Source: Rotaria macrura (lineage: Eukaryota; Rotifera; Eurotatoria; Philodinida; Philodinidae). From it: 64,000 bases of DNA. A program made the translations under genes and the position numbers. Below the pieces are notes generated by a model. It was not told the DNA's origin. It did not search any database and saw only the letters and a list, made by a program, of their open reading frames with translations. Location: positions 1 through 64,000 of the forward strand of contig OENT01000802.1 of assembly GCA_900239685.1 (NCBI GenBank). Direction: 5' to 3'. Below are positions 1 through 14,024 of the stretch, in pieces (positions within the stretch are counted from its first letter, which is position 1; the number at the start of each line of letters is the position of its first letter).

Positions 1-237
1 TTTGACAGCCTACTGTTCGACCACGACCAAATGCATATTCAAATTGACCTGTTTCACTTTGAAAGATTTTAATACAATGCGCGTTAGTATCAGCAACAGC
101 TATTTTTCCACATTCAAGCCATGCAACACTGCTCGGTTCACGAAATGCATTATTACCATCACCGTACTCTCCTATTGAACGAACCCATTTTAAAACTCGA
201 CGAAATGAGCCATTTTTATGACGAGTTTCTGGATGAG
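1..237 (-). CDS. NHL-repeat protein, partial (internal exon, runs off window)
   Basis: Minus-strand reading is open from a splice acceptor (TTCATTTTAG, cut at 238/237) to the window edge, about 79 codons. It reads a typical NHL propeller blade: KWVRSIGEYGDGNNAFREPS, then SSVAW, then GKIAVADTNAHCIKIFQ, then TGQFEYAFGRGRTVG. This is the family pattern of a G-x-G turn, a buried strand, a V-A-D-T-x-x-x-I-x-I/V-F strand and a closing F-G. NHL propellers are protein- or RNA-binding modules found in TRIM-NHL proteins and in many stand-alone invertebrate proteins; which kind this is cannot be told because the rest lies outside the window. The upstream (higher-coordinate) exon was not identified. Domain call is firm, gene identity is not. 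Confidence 0.75.
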
Positions 238-780
238 CTAAAATGAAGTATTAACATGGAGGGTCCTGGAGCAACTGTAGTTTTTGTCGTACTTCTCTTC
301 CGATTTTGCAGTGTCGGAGTGAGAAGAACATGATCCAAGTCAAGTGACGACCAAGCTAGGAAGTAAAGAAAATCTATGAATTCTACAAAGAAAATTATTA
401 AAGGTGAATACATACTATCAATTGGTTTAATTAAAGAACTATCTGGTGATGAATAGGCAACTAGAAGGGAAAAAATTCAAAAGTAACATTATGACATAAT
501 ATCGAAAAATATGAGAGAGTTTAAGAGTTAGGTAAAACTGCGGGGGATCGTTCTCTATATTGATGGCAGAGTCAATCCGGATGATTCATTTTTTTTAGAT
601 ATATTTTCGATTTCCACTAAAGACACGCATTTACAATTAGATTTTCACACACTTTTAGGACTAACCCTTTGTATATCGTAACTGAAATAATATGCCTTAT
701 TAAGTCGCAAGACGAGTGATTACTGTATGCATCTTACTTGGATTAAATAAATTATTATCGATGACTGCTGATCCAAAAGC
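238..780. other. No assignable gene; intron/intergenic DNA
   Basis: It should contain the intron preceding the NHL exon. Short open frames here have no protein-like character. I see no RNA gene. Confidence 0.4.
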
Positions 781-984
781 CAGTTTTGGTTGTTTAATTG
801 CTATGCCCAAATCATCACTAATGAAACAAAAGAATTCGTCCTAAGTGAAGTAATAGATCTAACTTACACTCCCATTCCTAAAACTGATGACCAAACATTT
901 TCTTTATTCGATCTTAACGATCGTTTACGTGATTTACCACATGAATCCATTAATATTGTGAATAATCACTTGAAAAATAGTTGA
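781..984 (+). CDS. Orphan coding-like terminal exon, unknown protein
   Basis: An open frame of about 67 codons, ending in TGA at 982-984, follows a plausible acceptor (branch-like TGAC at about 763, then AAAAG at 776-780). Codon choice and composition look coding: NCYAQIITNETKEF, EVIDLTYTPIPKTDDQTF, SLFDLNDRLRDLPHE. There is no good ATG, so it would be a last exon, yet no upstream plus-strand exon is visible between the NHL exon and this one. I do not recognise the family. It may be a real C-terminal exon, a relic, or chance. Confidence 0.3.
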   Translation, partial: QFWLFNCYAQIITNETKEFVLSEVIDLTYTPIPKTDDQTFSLFDLNDRLRDLPHESINIVNNHLKNS

Positions 985-1840
985 ATTCAACACCAAACAA
1001 TCCTTGATATCTAAACGAATACCGTCGTCGTTGTCGTTATCGTTACTTGTGTTATTCGTTTAATGGATGTTGACGAAAGAAAACATGTTTAGTCGACGAT
1101 CTGATCTATCCGTCTATATATATATATATACATATAGACATTATATATATATACAAATACATAAACAGTCGAAGCATGAGAGAGATCGAAAGAAAAGAAG
1201 CGTATGTTCTAGATACCATTATTCCATAATAAATCTACTGTGTACAAAGTGATTACTATCCTGCGCGCTTTGCTTTATTTGACCATATTCGAGTGCAAAT
1301 AGGTCTGTTGTTCAAAAAGTAAAATGGATTTATTCTACCGGCTAACATTTTCATTCTATCGAGATCTATAACTTGATACACATATTAATATTTGCTAGTT
1401 GTAATTATTTGTGCTCGTGTTTTATTACTTTTCCTTGCGGAGTTTATATTTCAAGAAACGATCGTTTCAAACAGTGTCTATGCAACTACCACTGTATTTC
1501 ATTGAATAGCAGATTTTTTTTCAGCCGTCTACAATAGTTGATTTTTTCTGACATTGTTAATATCTCTTTTCTATTTTTCGTTGCACGAACATGAACTGTA
1601 AAATTTTCATGCATTTCAACTGAAAATAAAATGACGATGCTATAACATTTTCCACTGCGTTCCTCAACTCATGCGTGACATTTTCCGTCGTTGCTAGAAG
1701 AAAAATAAATGTGTAAACATCGGACTTAAGTCCGAGAGTTATTTGTACTTCAAAAATTGAATGAGACAAATCAGTCATTCTAGAATGTGTGCACGGAAGA
1801 AGTATCGTGGAAAACTTTTTTTGGAAACCCAAAATCTAGT
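985..1840. other. Gene-free stretch with a TA microsatellite
   Basis: A (TA)n-rich block lies at about 1115-1160 (runs of TATATATATATA broken by CATATAGACAT). Nothing else is recognisable. Confidence 0.5.
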
Positions 1841-2290
1841 GGTCATCTGAGATGTGTCTAGGCATTTGGTCTCTGAATGCAGTTTTTGTGCATTTTCAGA
1901 CTTTTTTCGGGCGATGTTTTGTTAGAAAGCTACGATTTTGTTCAAAACTAATATCAGATTCGGAATCAGCGTTAAAAACTGAGTCGATTTATATACTTTG
2001 TGGATAATTCAGAGAAAAAAACTATTTTTTGAAAAAACCCCTGTACCACCCCCTCAGGGATTGTTTGGTCAATAATGACGGTTTTTTCGATAACTCAGCC
2101 ATTTCTTGCCGGATCCTTCTCATCTTCGAACTCGACCGAGATATTGATGAGACAATTCTGTGCACCAAATTTCAGCTCAATCGAATGTATTTGTAAAGAG
2201 TTATCGTGTAAACGGACGGACGCCCGGACACACTGACCGATTCTAGAGTGTACTCACTTTTTGCGTACACGAAAATTCCAATAATTCCAC
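1841..2290. repeat. Candidate dispersed repeat
   Basis: This block is less AT-rich and differs in texture from its surroundings. It contains a C-rich run (CCACCCCCTCAGGG, about 2046-2059) and ends in the direct motif CGGACGGACGCCCGGACAC (about 2214-2232). No long frame is open. The CGGACGGACG motif after CCAAATTTCAGCTCAATCG resembles a repeat type I have seen in other invertebrate genomes (recollection, not checked). No inverted termini or target duplications were found. Confidence 0.3.
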
Positions 2291-5200
2291 TACTTGTAAA
2301 AATTTATTTCATCGGGGGTTACATACTGATTAACTCTAACCATAACTAAAAATTAGAAATTCATCGGTATTTTAATAGAGAACTTCCATAACTTTCATTA
2401 TTTGAGATCATTTACACAACGATTAGTCGTGATCTCGATTATCAATGCAAAGTTCATGTGAAACGGATTTTATTTGCCTTATCTAAAGTACAATCTTCGA
2501 GCGATCTTGAGACAACACTTGACCGTACACTACAAAAGTAGCGAAATCTTCCATGAATTTTTTACATAGAAGATTTATCGATATAATATTCTTACTGAGA
2601 ATCGAGAATTATTCTTACGCTATCTAAGAAATCAGAATCTCAGGAAAGAAAATTTTGAATATCTACGATCATTACCACAATTGATGTTCTGCATAAGAAA
2701 AAATGTCTATGTTTCTTTTCCGATATTGAACCCAGTTCAATCATTTACATAGTGTCTTTCTACTACTGAAAATTTCATCTCTCATGTAACTTAAATCTTT
2801 TATTATGAAACAGAAAAAAACAAACAAACATCTTAAACAAGTTTCTTTTTGTCATTTCACATTCTCTCAATCAAAGGAATAGCCAACAGTGATAATGTTC
2901 GTCGTAGGAGAATTACAATACGTTCAATCAATTCTAAACGAGCAAACATTATTGGTAGTAAGTGAGTTTGATTTTCCTAGAAGAAAACACAGATGAAATC
3001 CAATGTGATTACGATGAGAAAAGAAATCCTTTATTTCTTACGGTTAATATTCGAACTTTTGAATAATATGGACTTAAACGACGTGAAAATAGAACGAATT
3101 CTTGGAATATCTAAATAGAAATAGAAATTTTTATTACTGTACTATCTGTATACAAATGATTTATGTGAGGAGATCTGTTGGAAGATATATTATAACACCG
3201 ACAGAGTTCAACGAGACACATAGATAGAGTATATGAGCATGACTTTGTAAATGTAGAAGTTCTGAAAATTGCTCGAGATCTTTTGAGAAAAAGATCATAA
3301 GACTGCAAATAATAATGATACTTGTCAATAAGTCGAAATTATTTCATTTATTTTTAATCCTTGAAAAGAATCCATTCAGTCATATTGCTCAATTTCAGAT
3401 GGTCAGTCAAGTGCTAGGAATATCGGGAAAAAAACGAAATTATCATAAGAGAAGAATAGTTTGTCTCTGCCATTCTATTTATCACAAAAGACAAGTAAAT
3501 AAAACAATTCAAATAGATAATCTAAGAGATATAGGGTATCTTCGTTCTAACTGATCGGTTTAGTCTAGAAATCATGTTCGATCTTCATAATTTTAAAATT
3601 GATTCGCTCTAATTTAGATGGAATGCTAAGTTTTCAATGTGGATGATTGTTCTTTCATGTTACGTCAACATTTTATTGTATTTCTAGATCAGTGGTCTCA
3701 ATGAACCGAAAGCCTTTTCGATAAATAGTCTAAGACTAGTCGAATGGGAACATTTTTCCGATGAAACTAAATTTATGTCATATAGACACTTTCTTTCAAA
3801 AAGTGAAATCTTTCTTTTTTTACAAATATATGTTAAATATCGCTAGTTATGTTCAAAAGATTATCGAAAAAGAGTAATAACTGTTGAAAGGTTTATGAAA
3901 GAAACATAGCGTCAACGAAATAGCACAATATCTATCTCATGAAAAACTTTTTTTTCTATTCATCAAGTCTCACACGAATAATCGAAAGATTTCCAACCCA
4001 ATGAGACTTCAACTCTGGCTGCTCTACAAAAAATAATGTTCAACTTCGATCACAATATTATTGTTGATTTTCGCACTAGTAAAACTCATTCGAAGTTTCC
4101 TTTTAATTTTATGAATTCTCTCCATGTCTACAGGTACTAGGCAATGCTCTACAAGAGCTCATATGAATTTTTAGAATCGAAACACAATTCGAATAAATTA
4201 TCTAATTTCAAAATACGTCAATTACACAGAAGACTTCAGTTTTCTTGAAAACTAATCTTCTGAAATATAATTCTTAAATTTTGTGCGCGTGAACAACATA
4301 ACCAATTTAACTGCGAATAGAGAACCATTCTGATTTTCCAAGTTAAGTTTCGTGGACATGCGTCTCTTTTAACAAAAACTTTAGACGCTATTTACATATC
4401 ATACAACAGGTCTTATACGTGGAAAATAGACTTTGCCGACTTAATTTCGTCGATAGTTTTTTATTTTTTTTTCTATAGAGACTAGGCTGGCTTCATTATT
4501 TATATTCTCAAATTTCCATATTAACATTCGAAAGTATTACTGTAGGATAAATTCATGATCCTCGTGAAATCGAACAAATTTATCATTCCGTCGATTATGC
4601 GAATATCAACAAGAATATTGATCCTGAATTTTTCGTTTGAGTATCACCAAGGATCGAACTCCGCAAAGTCAATCAGCTTGAATCATCGCATTAGTTATAT
4701 TTCATCTATCTTGGATACTCCTCATATATTCTTCATCAATAGACATGCAACACTAATTAATGTAAAGTAACCCCCACCCCTACCTTATTCTTTAAAATTA
4801 CAAGTAACGATAAGTCTATTATTTGTCTACGATATTTTTCAAACCGATTTACATATTCGTAATCAGCTTCAAATTCTGTCTCAATGGATATATGCTTCAA
4901 TGGAATTAGAGAAAAAAGTTTTTGAAGTTTTTTTTATGTTAAATCAAAAATCAACTGTTTTCCGCTTGAGCCAGATGCTAGAAGACAAGTGGGAGAAAAA
5001 ACTATTTTTCGGCAGAAAAAGGTACATGATTCTAGTCAGAATTCTACCGTGATTGTGAATATGTAAGTCTGTTTGAAAAATATCCAGTATAAAAATTGGC
5101 TTTATCACCACTTGCTTCTTTTTTCACATCTAAAATCATTGAAAATATTTAGCACATAATAGAAGCCCCCTCAAAAATTTTTGAACAGTGGGCAGCTTAG

Positions 5201-5352
5201 AAGTCCCAAAAGACTTCTATTAAAGGAGGCGGAGAGGTAGAATAACAAGTTTTATAGCTGAACGGATGACAAATTATAATCAAAAAATGAGTTGCCATGG
5301 ATTAGATGGGAACTGAAATTCGATAAATTCTACTTTTCATCATAACTGTATG
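2291..5352. other. Gene-poor interval
   Basis: No protein-like exon, tRNA or clear repeat was found on either strand. If the DALRD3-like gene has further 3' exons coding the usual C-terminal DALR helices, they would lie here, but I could not find them. Confidence 0.4.
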
Positions 5353-6770
5353 TTAACATTGTACCTTGTCCAAATTTATTTGAATTTTATTTGAATTATT
5401 CCATACAATAACAAAAAACCGAGATTCAAATGTATCGGTCCATTTCAGAAATTCTTGTTCATCCTATGTGTATATATATGACAAATAATACAATGGCAGA
5501 AAATTTTAATATATTACTTTATTCATCAATACATCTTCAAGTTGATCTTTAAACAATACTCGACTTGGATACATTCCTGTAGAAAACAAAACATGAACTT
5601 TGTTTCTCGTAATTATTTTAAAATCTGCTCGTGTCAAAACTACCATTTAAATATTTTTCTTGATAATTATTCAGAATTGACATTAAACGTGCACCTGTAT
5701 ATAACAAGAATAATGTATCATGATTTGTTTCAAGATTCGATCGTAAATGTACCTAAATTTGACAATGTCGTATTTTTAAAAAGGAAAATCCAATGTCTAC
5801 AAAATATCCTACAATCGCATTTGCTTTTCGACACATCAATTGTAATTTAAATACAGCCATTGAAATGGAAGGACTCGCAGCAGTACGTTCATTAACAAGT
5901 TTTGTCAACACGTCTCTCAAACATATGAATGTCATCATATACTATTGAATTATATTATTAGTGAAAAAAGTATTTCTATCCAAATTACTTACTTGATATA
6001 ATTATCAACTGATAATTCATCATATTTCATTGATGGTCGATCATCCGCAATAACAGCAGGTGCTAATGTTAGAAAATACTAAAAGAAAAATTTCGTTTGT
6101 AGATAAAAGAAGAAAATTCTCAAGTAGAAAACCTGTTTTAAATGAGAATGATTCGGATAAACTATCTTTGATAGAATAGCAAATAATTCACATTGATATT
6201 GTGATTGAAAATCACAAACATGAATAATTTGAATTTCATCTAAACTAAATATTGAAGATTACTGTTTAACAGGGATTGAATTTACCATTGTAATTGTCGA
6301 GTAATTTTCCGAATGTATATAACTTATCGAATAAATGATTGTCATCCGGTATGCGAACTAGATAAATACAAGTCATTTTTATCATGAAAAAAATTGATTA
6401 ACTATTTACTAGAAATCTCTTTTGAAGATTTGACAAGATAATCACTATCAACATGTTCAATATTCATTGTGCATCGATTATTATCGTCATAGGAAATAAG
6501 TTTTGAATTTCTAAGAACATTTTCTATTGCTTGCCGTTGATCATTGGAAGATATTTCAAGAAAATATTGCTCTTCATCATTGAATAAATCTAATTTATGA
6601 ATAAGATTGCTGAAGAAATCATTCAGATCAATATCAAACATCATGAGAAATGAATTTTTCGATTGATTGTAAATTTTATTTAGTACATGTGACCATAGAA
6701 TTATTCTTAACGATGTAAAAACTTTTTCAATAGGTTTTTCACCTAACCAAATAACAAAAACATATGTCAT
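5353..6770 (-). CDS. DALRD3: DALRD3-like DALR anticodon-binding-domain protein
   Basis: Eight exons with matching phase: 6410-6770, 6286-6357, 6133-6239, 5993-6078, 5813-5915, 5644-5752, 5519-5576 and 5353-5464, giving 335 aa. The 5813-5915 acceptor is weak. The order of blocks follows arginyl-tRNA-synthetase-like proteins: a IIHVCDFQSQYQCELFAIL strand/helix (the 'yVvd-x-Q' region of ArgRS), then SMAVFKLQLMCRKANAIVHL, then FLLYTGARLMSILNNYQEKY as the start of the DALR helical domain, NGMYP, and MEQEFLKWTDTF. In humans DALRD3 binds tRNA-Arg and recruits METTL2 for m3C formation (established). The catalytic HIGH/KMSK signatures of ArgRS are not seen. The model is shorter than vertebrate DALRD3; the last DALR helices and perhaps the true N-terminus are missing or unrecognised. 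The ATG at 6770 sits right after TGCTTTAG, so it may be internal. Confidence 0.55.
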
Positions 6771-8396
6771 CTAAAGCAAAAATAGAATATGTCTAATGAA
6801 TTTCTACTTGTAAATTTTACAATCGATCAAGAAAACATGAACACAAAAAAAATAGTACTAGAAATAAATATATTCAACGACAGTACTTGTTTTTTTTGTT
6901 GAATTTTTATCGAAAACTTTTCATTTGAATAAATTATCTTTTGTCACGATATAAGCCTTCTTTTTTTTATATCATCTATACATGTTGTGTGAAAATCCAT
7001 GTGAATGAATAATGCTAACCGGCTTTGGCATGATGACATATAAAAGTCGAGATTTATTTCTTTTGCATGAGGAAAACTCGTTCGTTTTTGTTTTGAATAG
7101 TGACGTTACAAATGTTTCCACTAGTTTGCAAACGATGGTTGAAATCATAATGACATTTTAAAAATCTTATAAACATGCATCTCCTAGTGACAATCAGTTG
7201 ACTTCCGTAACTGAAACATATTCCAATGTAACTATGACTATGGGCTATTTCAATAGAAAAATTTTAATGCATCAATTATATTGTTTTTCTCTTGTTCTCT
7301 ATCAATTGTGAATCTTTCGTGCTATGCAACATGCTTTGTTTTTGTTTCATTCGCCATGATTTAAGAAATATTCTTTGATTGATTTGTTTTCTTTGTCATT
7401 TTTGCGCACATTCAATTCTTCATATTGTAATGTCAATGTCGATAACCTTGTGTTTTATCTAGTGTATCGATACGCTTTCTACTTCGTCAGTTAGGGTATT
7501 GAGTTTGATTTTTTTTTATCAAGAATAGAATCTACATTTCGCATAGTTTTAACGGAAAGAACAATTTGATTCAGTAAACCTTGGGGACTCAAAATGACGT
7601 TTTTCAGATAGGCAAATCTATAGAATTGTAGTAGTTCAATAGTGTCAATCAATGATTATATGATTAGTGATCGTTGTCTCGTTTAATCACTGTCCCAAAA
7701 AACGTAATATCGTCACATGAAATTATCGAATATATAGAATTTTATTTTATCTAATAAAAACAAACGAAAATCTTTTTAAAAATAACATCATTTCAATTAG
7801 ATTTTAGAATAAATAATCAGTTAGTTGTTTCTATTGTGTTTTAAAGAAATTAGTTCATATGCATTCATTAGTCGTTAATACATATTCTATTACTAAAGTA
7901 AGTGTCTAAGACTTTTGTCATTAAGAAGTAAAATATTTTGTTTTTTGTTTGGAATAGTTTTTAATTTTTTAAAAAGAAACAATTTTTAAGACATTGAAAT
8001 ATATTTTAATTTTATCGTAAAATCGAGACTTATTTTTTTGTTTGCAACAACAACCACACGGATACAATTGAGAAAGATATTAGTAGCAACAAGATATACA
8101 TAACATGAACAAGGCAGTACTAAAATCACACACGTATTTACAGCTATAAAAAAAACTTGTGTCTTTCAAATCAAGCAAGTAATTGAACGGAAACCAGGAA
8201 TTGTGTTTTTTTTTGTGTTTTTCAGGAAAGATAAAGGATGAAGGTCACCGGATATTTAAGAGTGTGTGCTCGTGTGTGTGTGTATGTTTGATAAAAAGAA
8301 AGTCTTTGGATAATTGTTTTTTTTATAAAAGAAAATTTATATTTGAAGAACACTTGTGAAGTTTTATACATAGTCAAGTGTAGAAAAATATTATAG
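6771..8396. other. Intergenic, no gene seen
   Basis: AT-rich DNA between the DALRD3-like gene and the end of WDR20. It must hold the WDR20 3' UTR for the long form (an AATAAA on the minus strand lies near 7742) and the promoter of the DALRD3-like gene. No other coding signal. Confidence 0.4.
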
Positions 8397-11300
8397 TTAT
8401 TGAGAAATGGCCGAATGATGAGAATTACTGTTGATTAGAGTAGCGAATTTGGTTGTTTGATCATCAGTCTAGAAAAAGAAATCAATAAAAATACAAATAA
8501 AAACGCCTTCTGTTTATCTAATGGCTATTTATAGATTAGCATGAAGAACTAATTACTATGTCAAGCTAAACTTCATCGATATGTAGTCGATAATTTCATT
8601 CCAAAATTTTATGATTTTCAAAGTTTTTTTTTTCCTACGATTAAAAATCTATCTACTGATCGTCTGTTTCTATCGATAAAAGAAAAGCAACTGATTTAAA
8701 AGCTTTATACTTCAAATCTATATCTTTAAATATAAATTTTATTCGAAAGATTCTTTTTTTTTTTGATCAGTCACTTTTCTCCTACAATGTAGAAATAAAA
8801 GGATATGGAATCCATCGATACTTATATATATATGTATGAATGTTGTAAAAGACATACTTGTATAGTAGTTGTATCTTGAGATTAGAATAACAAGAAGATC
8901 TATTATTATACTTATCAAAGCTTGCTCTTATGACATTATCGAGACCATAGCATTCACTTGCAAAGCTACCGTAAAAGTGCACTACTTCTACAGTCAATAT
9001 ATATGGACTCTCCCGAACTCTTTTCAGGGTATTCATAGTTCATGTCTTGTCCAACATAAAATTGATTGGACTTGAATCAAATGCAATTTAACAAATTGGA
9101 CGGGCTTCTCACATAAGATTTCTTAACCTATTGCTTTTTTTTTCTTTTTTCATCGTGTACATAAAGCATATGAATAGCCTTCGTATTCTTGTACCGAACG
9201 GAAGACTTTATAGGAAGTCGATATGAAATAATTCTATGAATCGTGGAGAAAAACAAAACTTTGCTTTGTGATTCTAAAAGAATATTATAAAAATAAAATA
9301 TTTTATCGAAACAATCGGATAGATAGTTGTCGTCCTTCGAATAAACACTCAAGTGTAGATGAGTTTTGTTCATCCTATTTATCAATCGAATAATCTTATT
9401 GGATTAAACTCTTCTGTGCCGAAGAAAATCCTCTTAAGTTAATGGATTTCATGACAAAACCGAATATTCAGATTAATATATTCTTTGTTATAAAAGCTTG
9501 AATCTGAAATTCTAATATTCATTGTTATAAATATATAAAATCATATTTACTATTCAGATAAATACACTTCTATTTGAAAACGATTTAAATAAATTTCTCC
9601 TGGTTGAAAATTCAACTTTGACTAAACATATTATTTTTATTCTCAAGAAAGAAAAAAGAATTCTAATATCTATTTGATTCATTGTTTACATACGGAATCT
9701 GTCTGTAGAATTGTTTGTGGTTTTTCCCAAATGGTAATAACACCATCTTGTGATGATGTAAATAAACAATTTTCACCGAAATAGATTCCATTTAAACGTT
9801 CATGTGAAATAAATTCTGCAACGATGGGTTCAATAACTTGTATATCATCTAGTCTTGGACATAGATTTGTTCCGTATGTATTTTTTGTTAGATCGAAATT
9901 TGTTCGACGCATTGATGAACTACTACTACTGGGTAATGATGGTAAAGATCCTTGTCCAGAATCATTAGATATGATTGTATTCGTTGTTGTAGATATTGAT
10001 AACAATTTCGATCCATTCATTGTATGTGATATTAATGGTAGTTTACGTGTTGCTTTTGGGAAACCATTTGAATTTGATACTATTGAACTATCAGGTGCGT
10101 CCTCGATAGATTTATGAACTTTATTTGAATTACGTGCAAATGTTAAACGTGATGTTAACGATGAAAATGATGATTTTCTTGCTACAATAGATGTATTTGT
10201 TAATGTCAATGCTGCCGTATCAGACAATAATGATGAATGACCATTGGTTATTGACGTTACTATTGGATTATGTGATGAATTTATTTTTGTTGAATTATTA
10301 TTGTTCGTTAAATTTATTTTATTTAGTTTAAGTATATCTTCGGTTATATCCCAAAAACATAGCCGATTATCTTGACCAACAGAACCGATACGATAAAATA
10401 ATGATGGAATATTTGTATCGAATATTGATGAATTACTTTTTGAATAGGAATTAGATTTCGTTAGTCTATGAAAATAATTATCATTATCATCATTTAATGA
10501 TGATGATGATGCTTTTCGAATGAATGATGAATAATATGTTTTAGCATCCATATATGGATCAAACGATATTGCACTTATCCACGATGTATGACCATGACCA
10601 CGACATAGAACACGTGGTGTATGCTCTTCGGGATCAAGAAAAAATAATGTTATAAAATCATCTTCACCGCCAGTTGCTAAATATTTGCCATCGGGCGACC
10701 AACACACCTAAGAAAAATTGGCAATATATATTTTCCTTTTCGTAATGAATGAATTCTGTTTTCATCAGAAAACAATGAATGAATAATATTTCACATCATA
10801 GGAGATCATTTCTATTATTGAAACTCACGTATTATGATTACAATAAATTGTCTACTATAGTTTTCCTGCTAGGAAATATTCATCATTTTATGAGCTGATG
10901 GGTAAACGATTGGTACCAAAACGAAGTTTATATTTCAATTGATTCTTTCGGTGCATTATTACTACCTTATTTCGCTCTGTTCTAAAACGACAAGCATTTA
11001 TTTTACGACCCTTATCAACTGTATATAATACGATCGAGAACATCCTAAAACAGTATCTATCAGTTCTAATTTACAGCTGCTGACAAATATACACGGTAAC
11101 AAATGATCATAACGATTATCTTATTTGGCTATTTTACTGTCTGTAAGCATCGATCTGGTATTCAGATGGATTATGATCTATATTAGGACATGTGACATTT
11201 CATCAAGCTATCCATTGGTGCTTACCAACAATTAAAGATCTCCATTTTATTACATGATGTAATACTGTCAAATAATGACATTTATGATTGATACAAAAAA

Positions 11301-13990
11301 CATTGTCATACAACGGCATTAATACCAAACATATGGAAAGTCTGTTGTTGTTGTTGTCGATATTCTTAACGAACTTATAGGACTCAAGAATATATGCTGG
11401 TAGAAGTTTGTACAAAAAAGAAAAATCTACAAAATCAACTAGCAAAGTTAGATTTCCTCCGGAGAAAAGTTTGTTATTCAACAGAATAGAACTAGTAAAT
11501 CAATATGAAGATTTTAGACAATGAGAGAATGTCCTGCGGTTTCAAATTGCTTTTCAGCCAAGATAATATTTATTTGATAAATGCAGCATTGTCGTGACAT
11601 TGAGATTTTACAGATTTAAAGTTCGAATCGATTCGTCTCAACTTGTGTGATGATGAATCAATGGTCAACTAAAAACTTTCTACGAGTCCAACTTGTCGTA
11701 TAATTACTATAATGTGAAAGTTGTAAAATTTTAAATAACTTTCGTATTGTGACATTCGAAATACTCGGAACAAGGTAAAAAATTGACTTAAACGAATAAT
11801 CCCATTAAGAACTGTGCTGATCTAAAACTCGATGTCAATAAATTCTAAAATTTTATAGAATGAATTGAACGAGAATTGTCTCGATTGAAAAAAAAAATAA
11901 TTCAACATGTCCAAAGATTTATTGATCAACGTCTTTGTTCTTTTTATAAATCTAAGTTCAGCAAAGCCACTGTAAATCCTACTTTTGTCAATATTCTCAA
12001 TAGTATTCTAACTAAAACTTGATTAAGTCTCACAGTAATGTTTGCTCTATGTTTGAAAGAGATACAATGGAACATTTTTCGACATATACATACACAAAGA
12101 AGACCACCAAAATAACTTCTCATGTAAGCAACAAGTTCTTTCTTTTCATAATTAAATATTCGTAGAAAACCATCTTGTGAAACAACAGCTAATAGAATAT
12201 GATCAGGTGAAAAAGCGAATTCATTAATACTTCCATTACCAATTGACCAACGCGATACTGGATTACGTGCTTGTTTTGTTTTATTCTAAATAAGTAGAAT
12301 GGAAATGATTTCATTGAGTGTATGATTCGTTCTTTTTTTAATTATATAAAACAAACTTTTAAGTAGGATATGGAAAAATTCTTTTCATCATCTTTTATTG
12401 TGGTATATGTTGGTTGAACGGTTGTATCACGTTGATGATTAAGTCGTTCATCAAATACATACAGGTAGCCACTTGAATAGGATGCAACGAAACATGTTCG
12501 TGGTGATGATAACCATTTAATACATGTGACTTTTGTTTTATCCAAATAGCTCTATGAAAAAATAGATTTAATTTCCTTTGAAAATTGTCTTCGCTGCTAT
12601 TTGTTTGGTAAACTTACTCCTTCATTAAATACTTTTTGTTCTTTTGTGTGTGTATTTATATATTGTATTTGTCCTTTAGAAAAGCCAACAAGTACATGTA
12701 ACATATTCGTATCTGGATGTTGAATTATATCATGACATGTTGGTTGATGATTTTGTTTATAAACTCGATGGTCAATTGGTTCACCGAAGTTAGGCTAAAT
12801 GATTTTTTATTCAAATAAATTGCATAGAAATTTAACAGCAACATTTGAATAGAATTTTTAAAACAAGTATTCCTATTGAGAATTACTACGAGGAACATTG
12901 TCAAAACGATGAATTGATTTTGCATGACGAATAGTACATGCATCATATAGATTTGATCTCTTAAATTTTAGGGAAATTAAGAATAGGGTTCGACAAAAAA
13001 AAAAACAAATGACTGAAATAAAATTGAATTCATTTGAAGACTATCGTAGTCTATCTTATAAATAACTGGGAAGAAGCCAAATATTGAATATTGACATAGA
13101 GATACATCAAGTATATCAAAATTTTTTTTTTTGGGAAAGTTCCAAGTTGTTTAATTAATTCTATGTCAATAGATAAATATGAGAAAAGCGAATTTGTTCA
13201 ATCAGCCACATCCGATGCTCTATATCGGAATGGAAAATTGCGGAAAAGTCTAAAACTTTTACAATGATTTATTCTGACTTGAAATTCGCACATCAGTTTT
13301 TCCTAGAAAGAATCGTACTATTTCAATTGAAATTGAATAATGATTAGTTTGAACTGTTTTCAAGTGTCAGCAATTCGATATTTTGAGAAAATATTTTTTT
13401 AATGTTTTTGATCGAACTCTACTCGTCACATGAAAACATATTTATGTTTCATATGAACTTGTTTCCTATCATGAGAAAAATATTCGATTCGCTCAGTAAT
13501 ATTATCAATTTTTATCAAGGTCAGACAGTGTGTTCTTCTTATTAGTAAAAAAATGAATAAAAAGATATTAATCACTACCGACGATATTACTTTGCACGAA
13601 TCACTTCCAGACCTATATTCTAGTATTTGACGTATTATATAATTATGAATAGGCTCCGTTCGAATATTTATAGTTCTGATAAAAAAAGAATTAACACTTA
13701 TATCATATGCTAATGATCGTAGAAAACGATAATTATCAAAAAAAGAAAAAAAAACTTAATATGTTTTATAAGGAAATAAAATGTTCGGTTCAGTTAAAAA
13801 AAAGAGGAACAAACCTGTGTTGCTTCAGCAAATTCATAGATGATCAATTCTCGTCCAACATTGAATGCTAATACTTCAGTGATAATAACATTTCCATTTT
13901 GTTGATTTATTTCAAAACCATTGTTTGTCGATGAAGGTCTCGTTTCAATGGATTGTTCATTTGATTGATTATCTGAACTAGATGTTGTTG

Positions 13991-14024
<34 letters not shown>

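Noticed and set aside
5753-5812. Frame continuing to a stop at 5753 in the DALRD3-like gene
   Set aside because: A 60-nt intron removes it and joins CRKANAI to VHLRS, after which the frame continues with clear DALR sequence.
5542-5850. 102-codon plus-strand frame
   Set aside because: It is the antisense shadow of DALRD3-like exons.
9824-10117. 97-codon plus-strand frame
   Set aside because: Antisense of the last large WDR20 exon.
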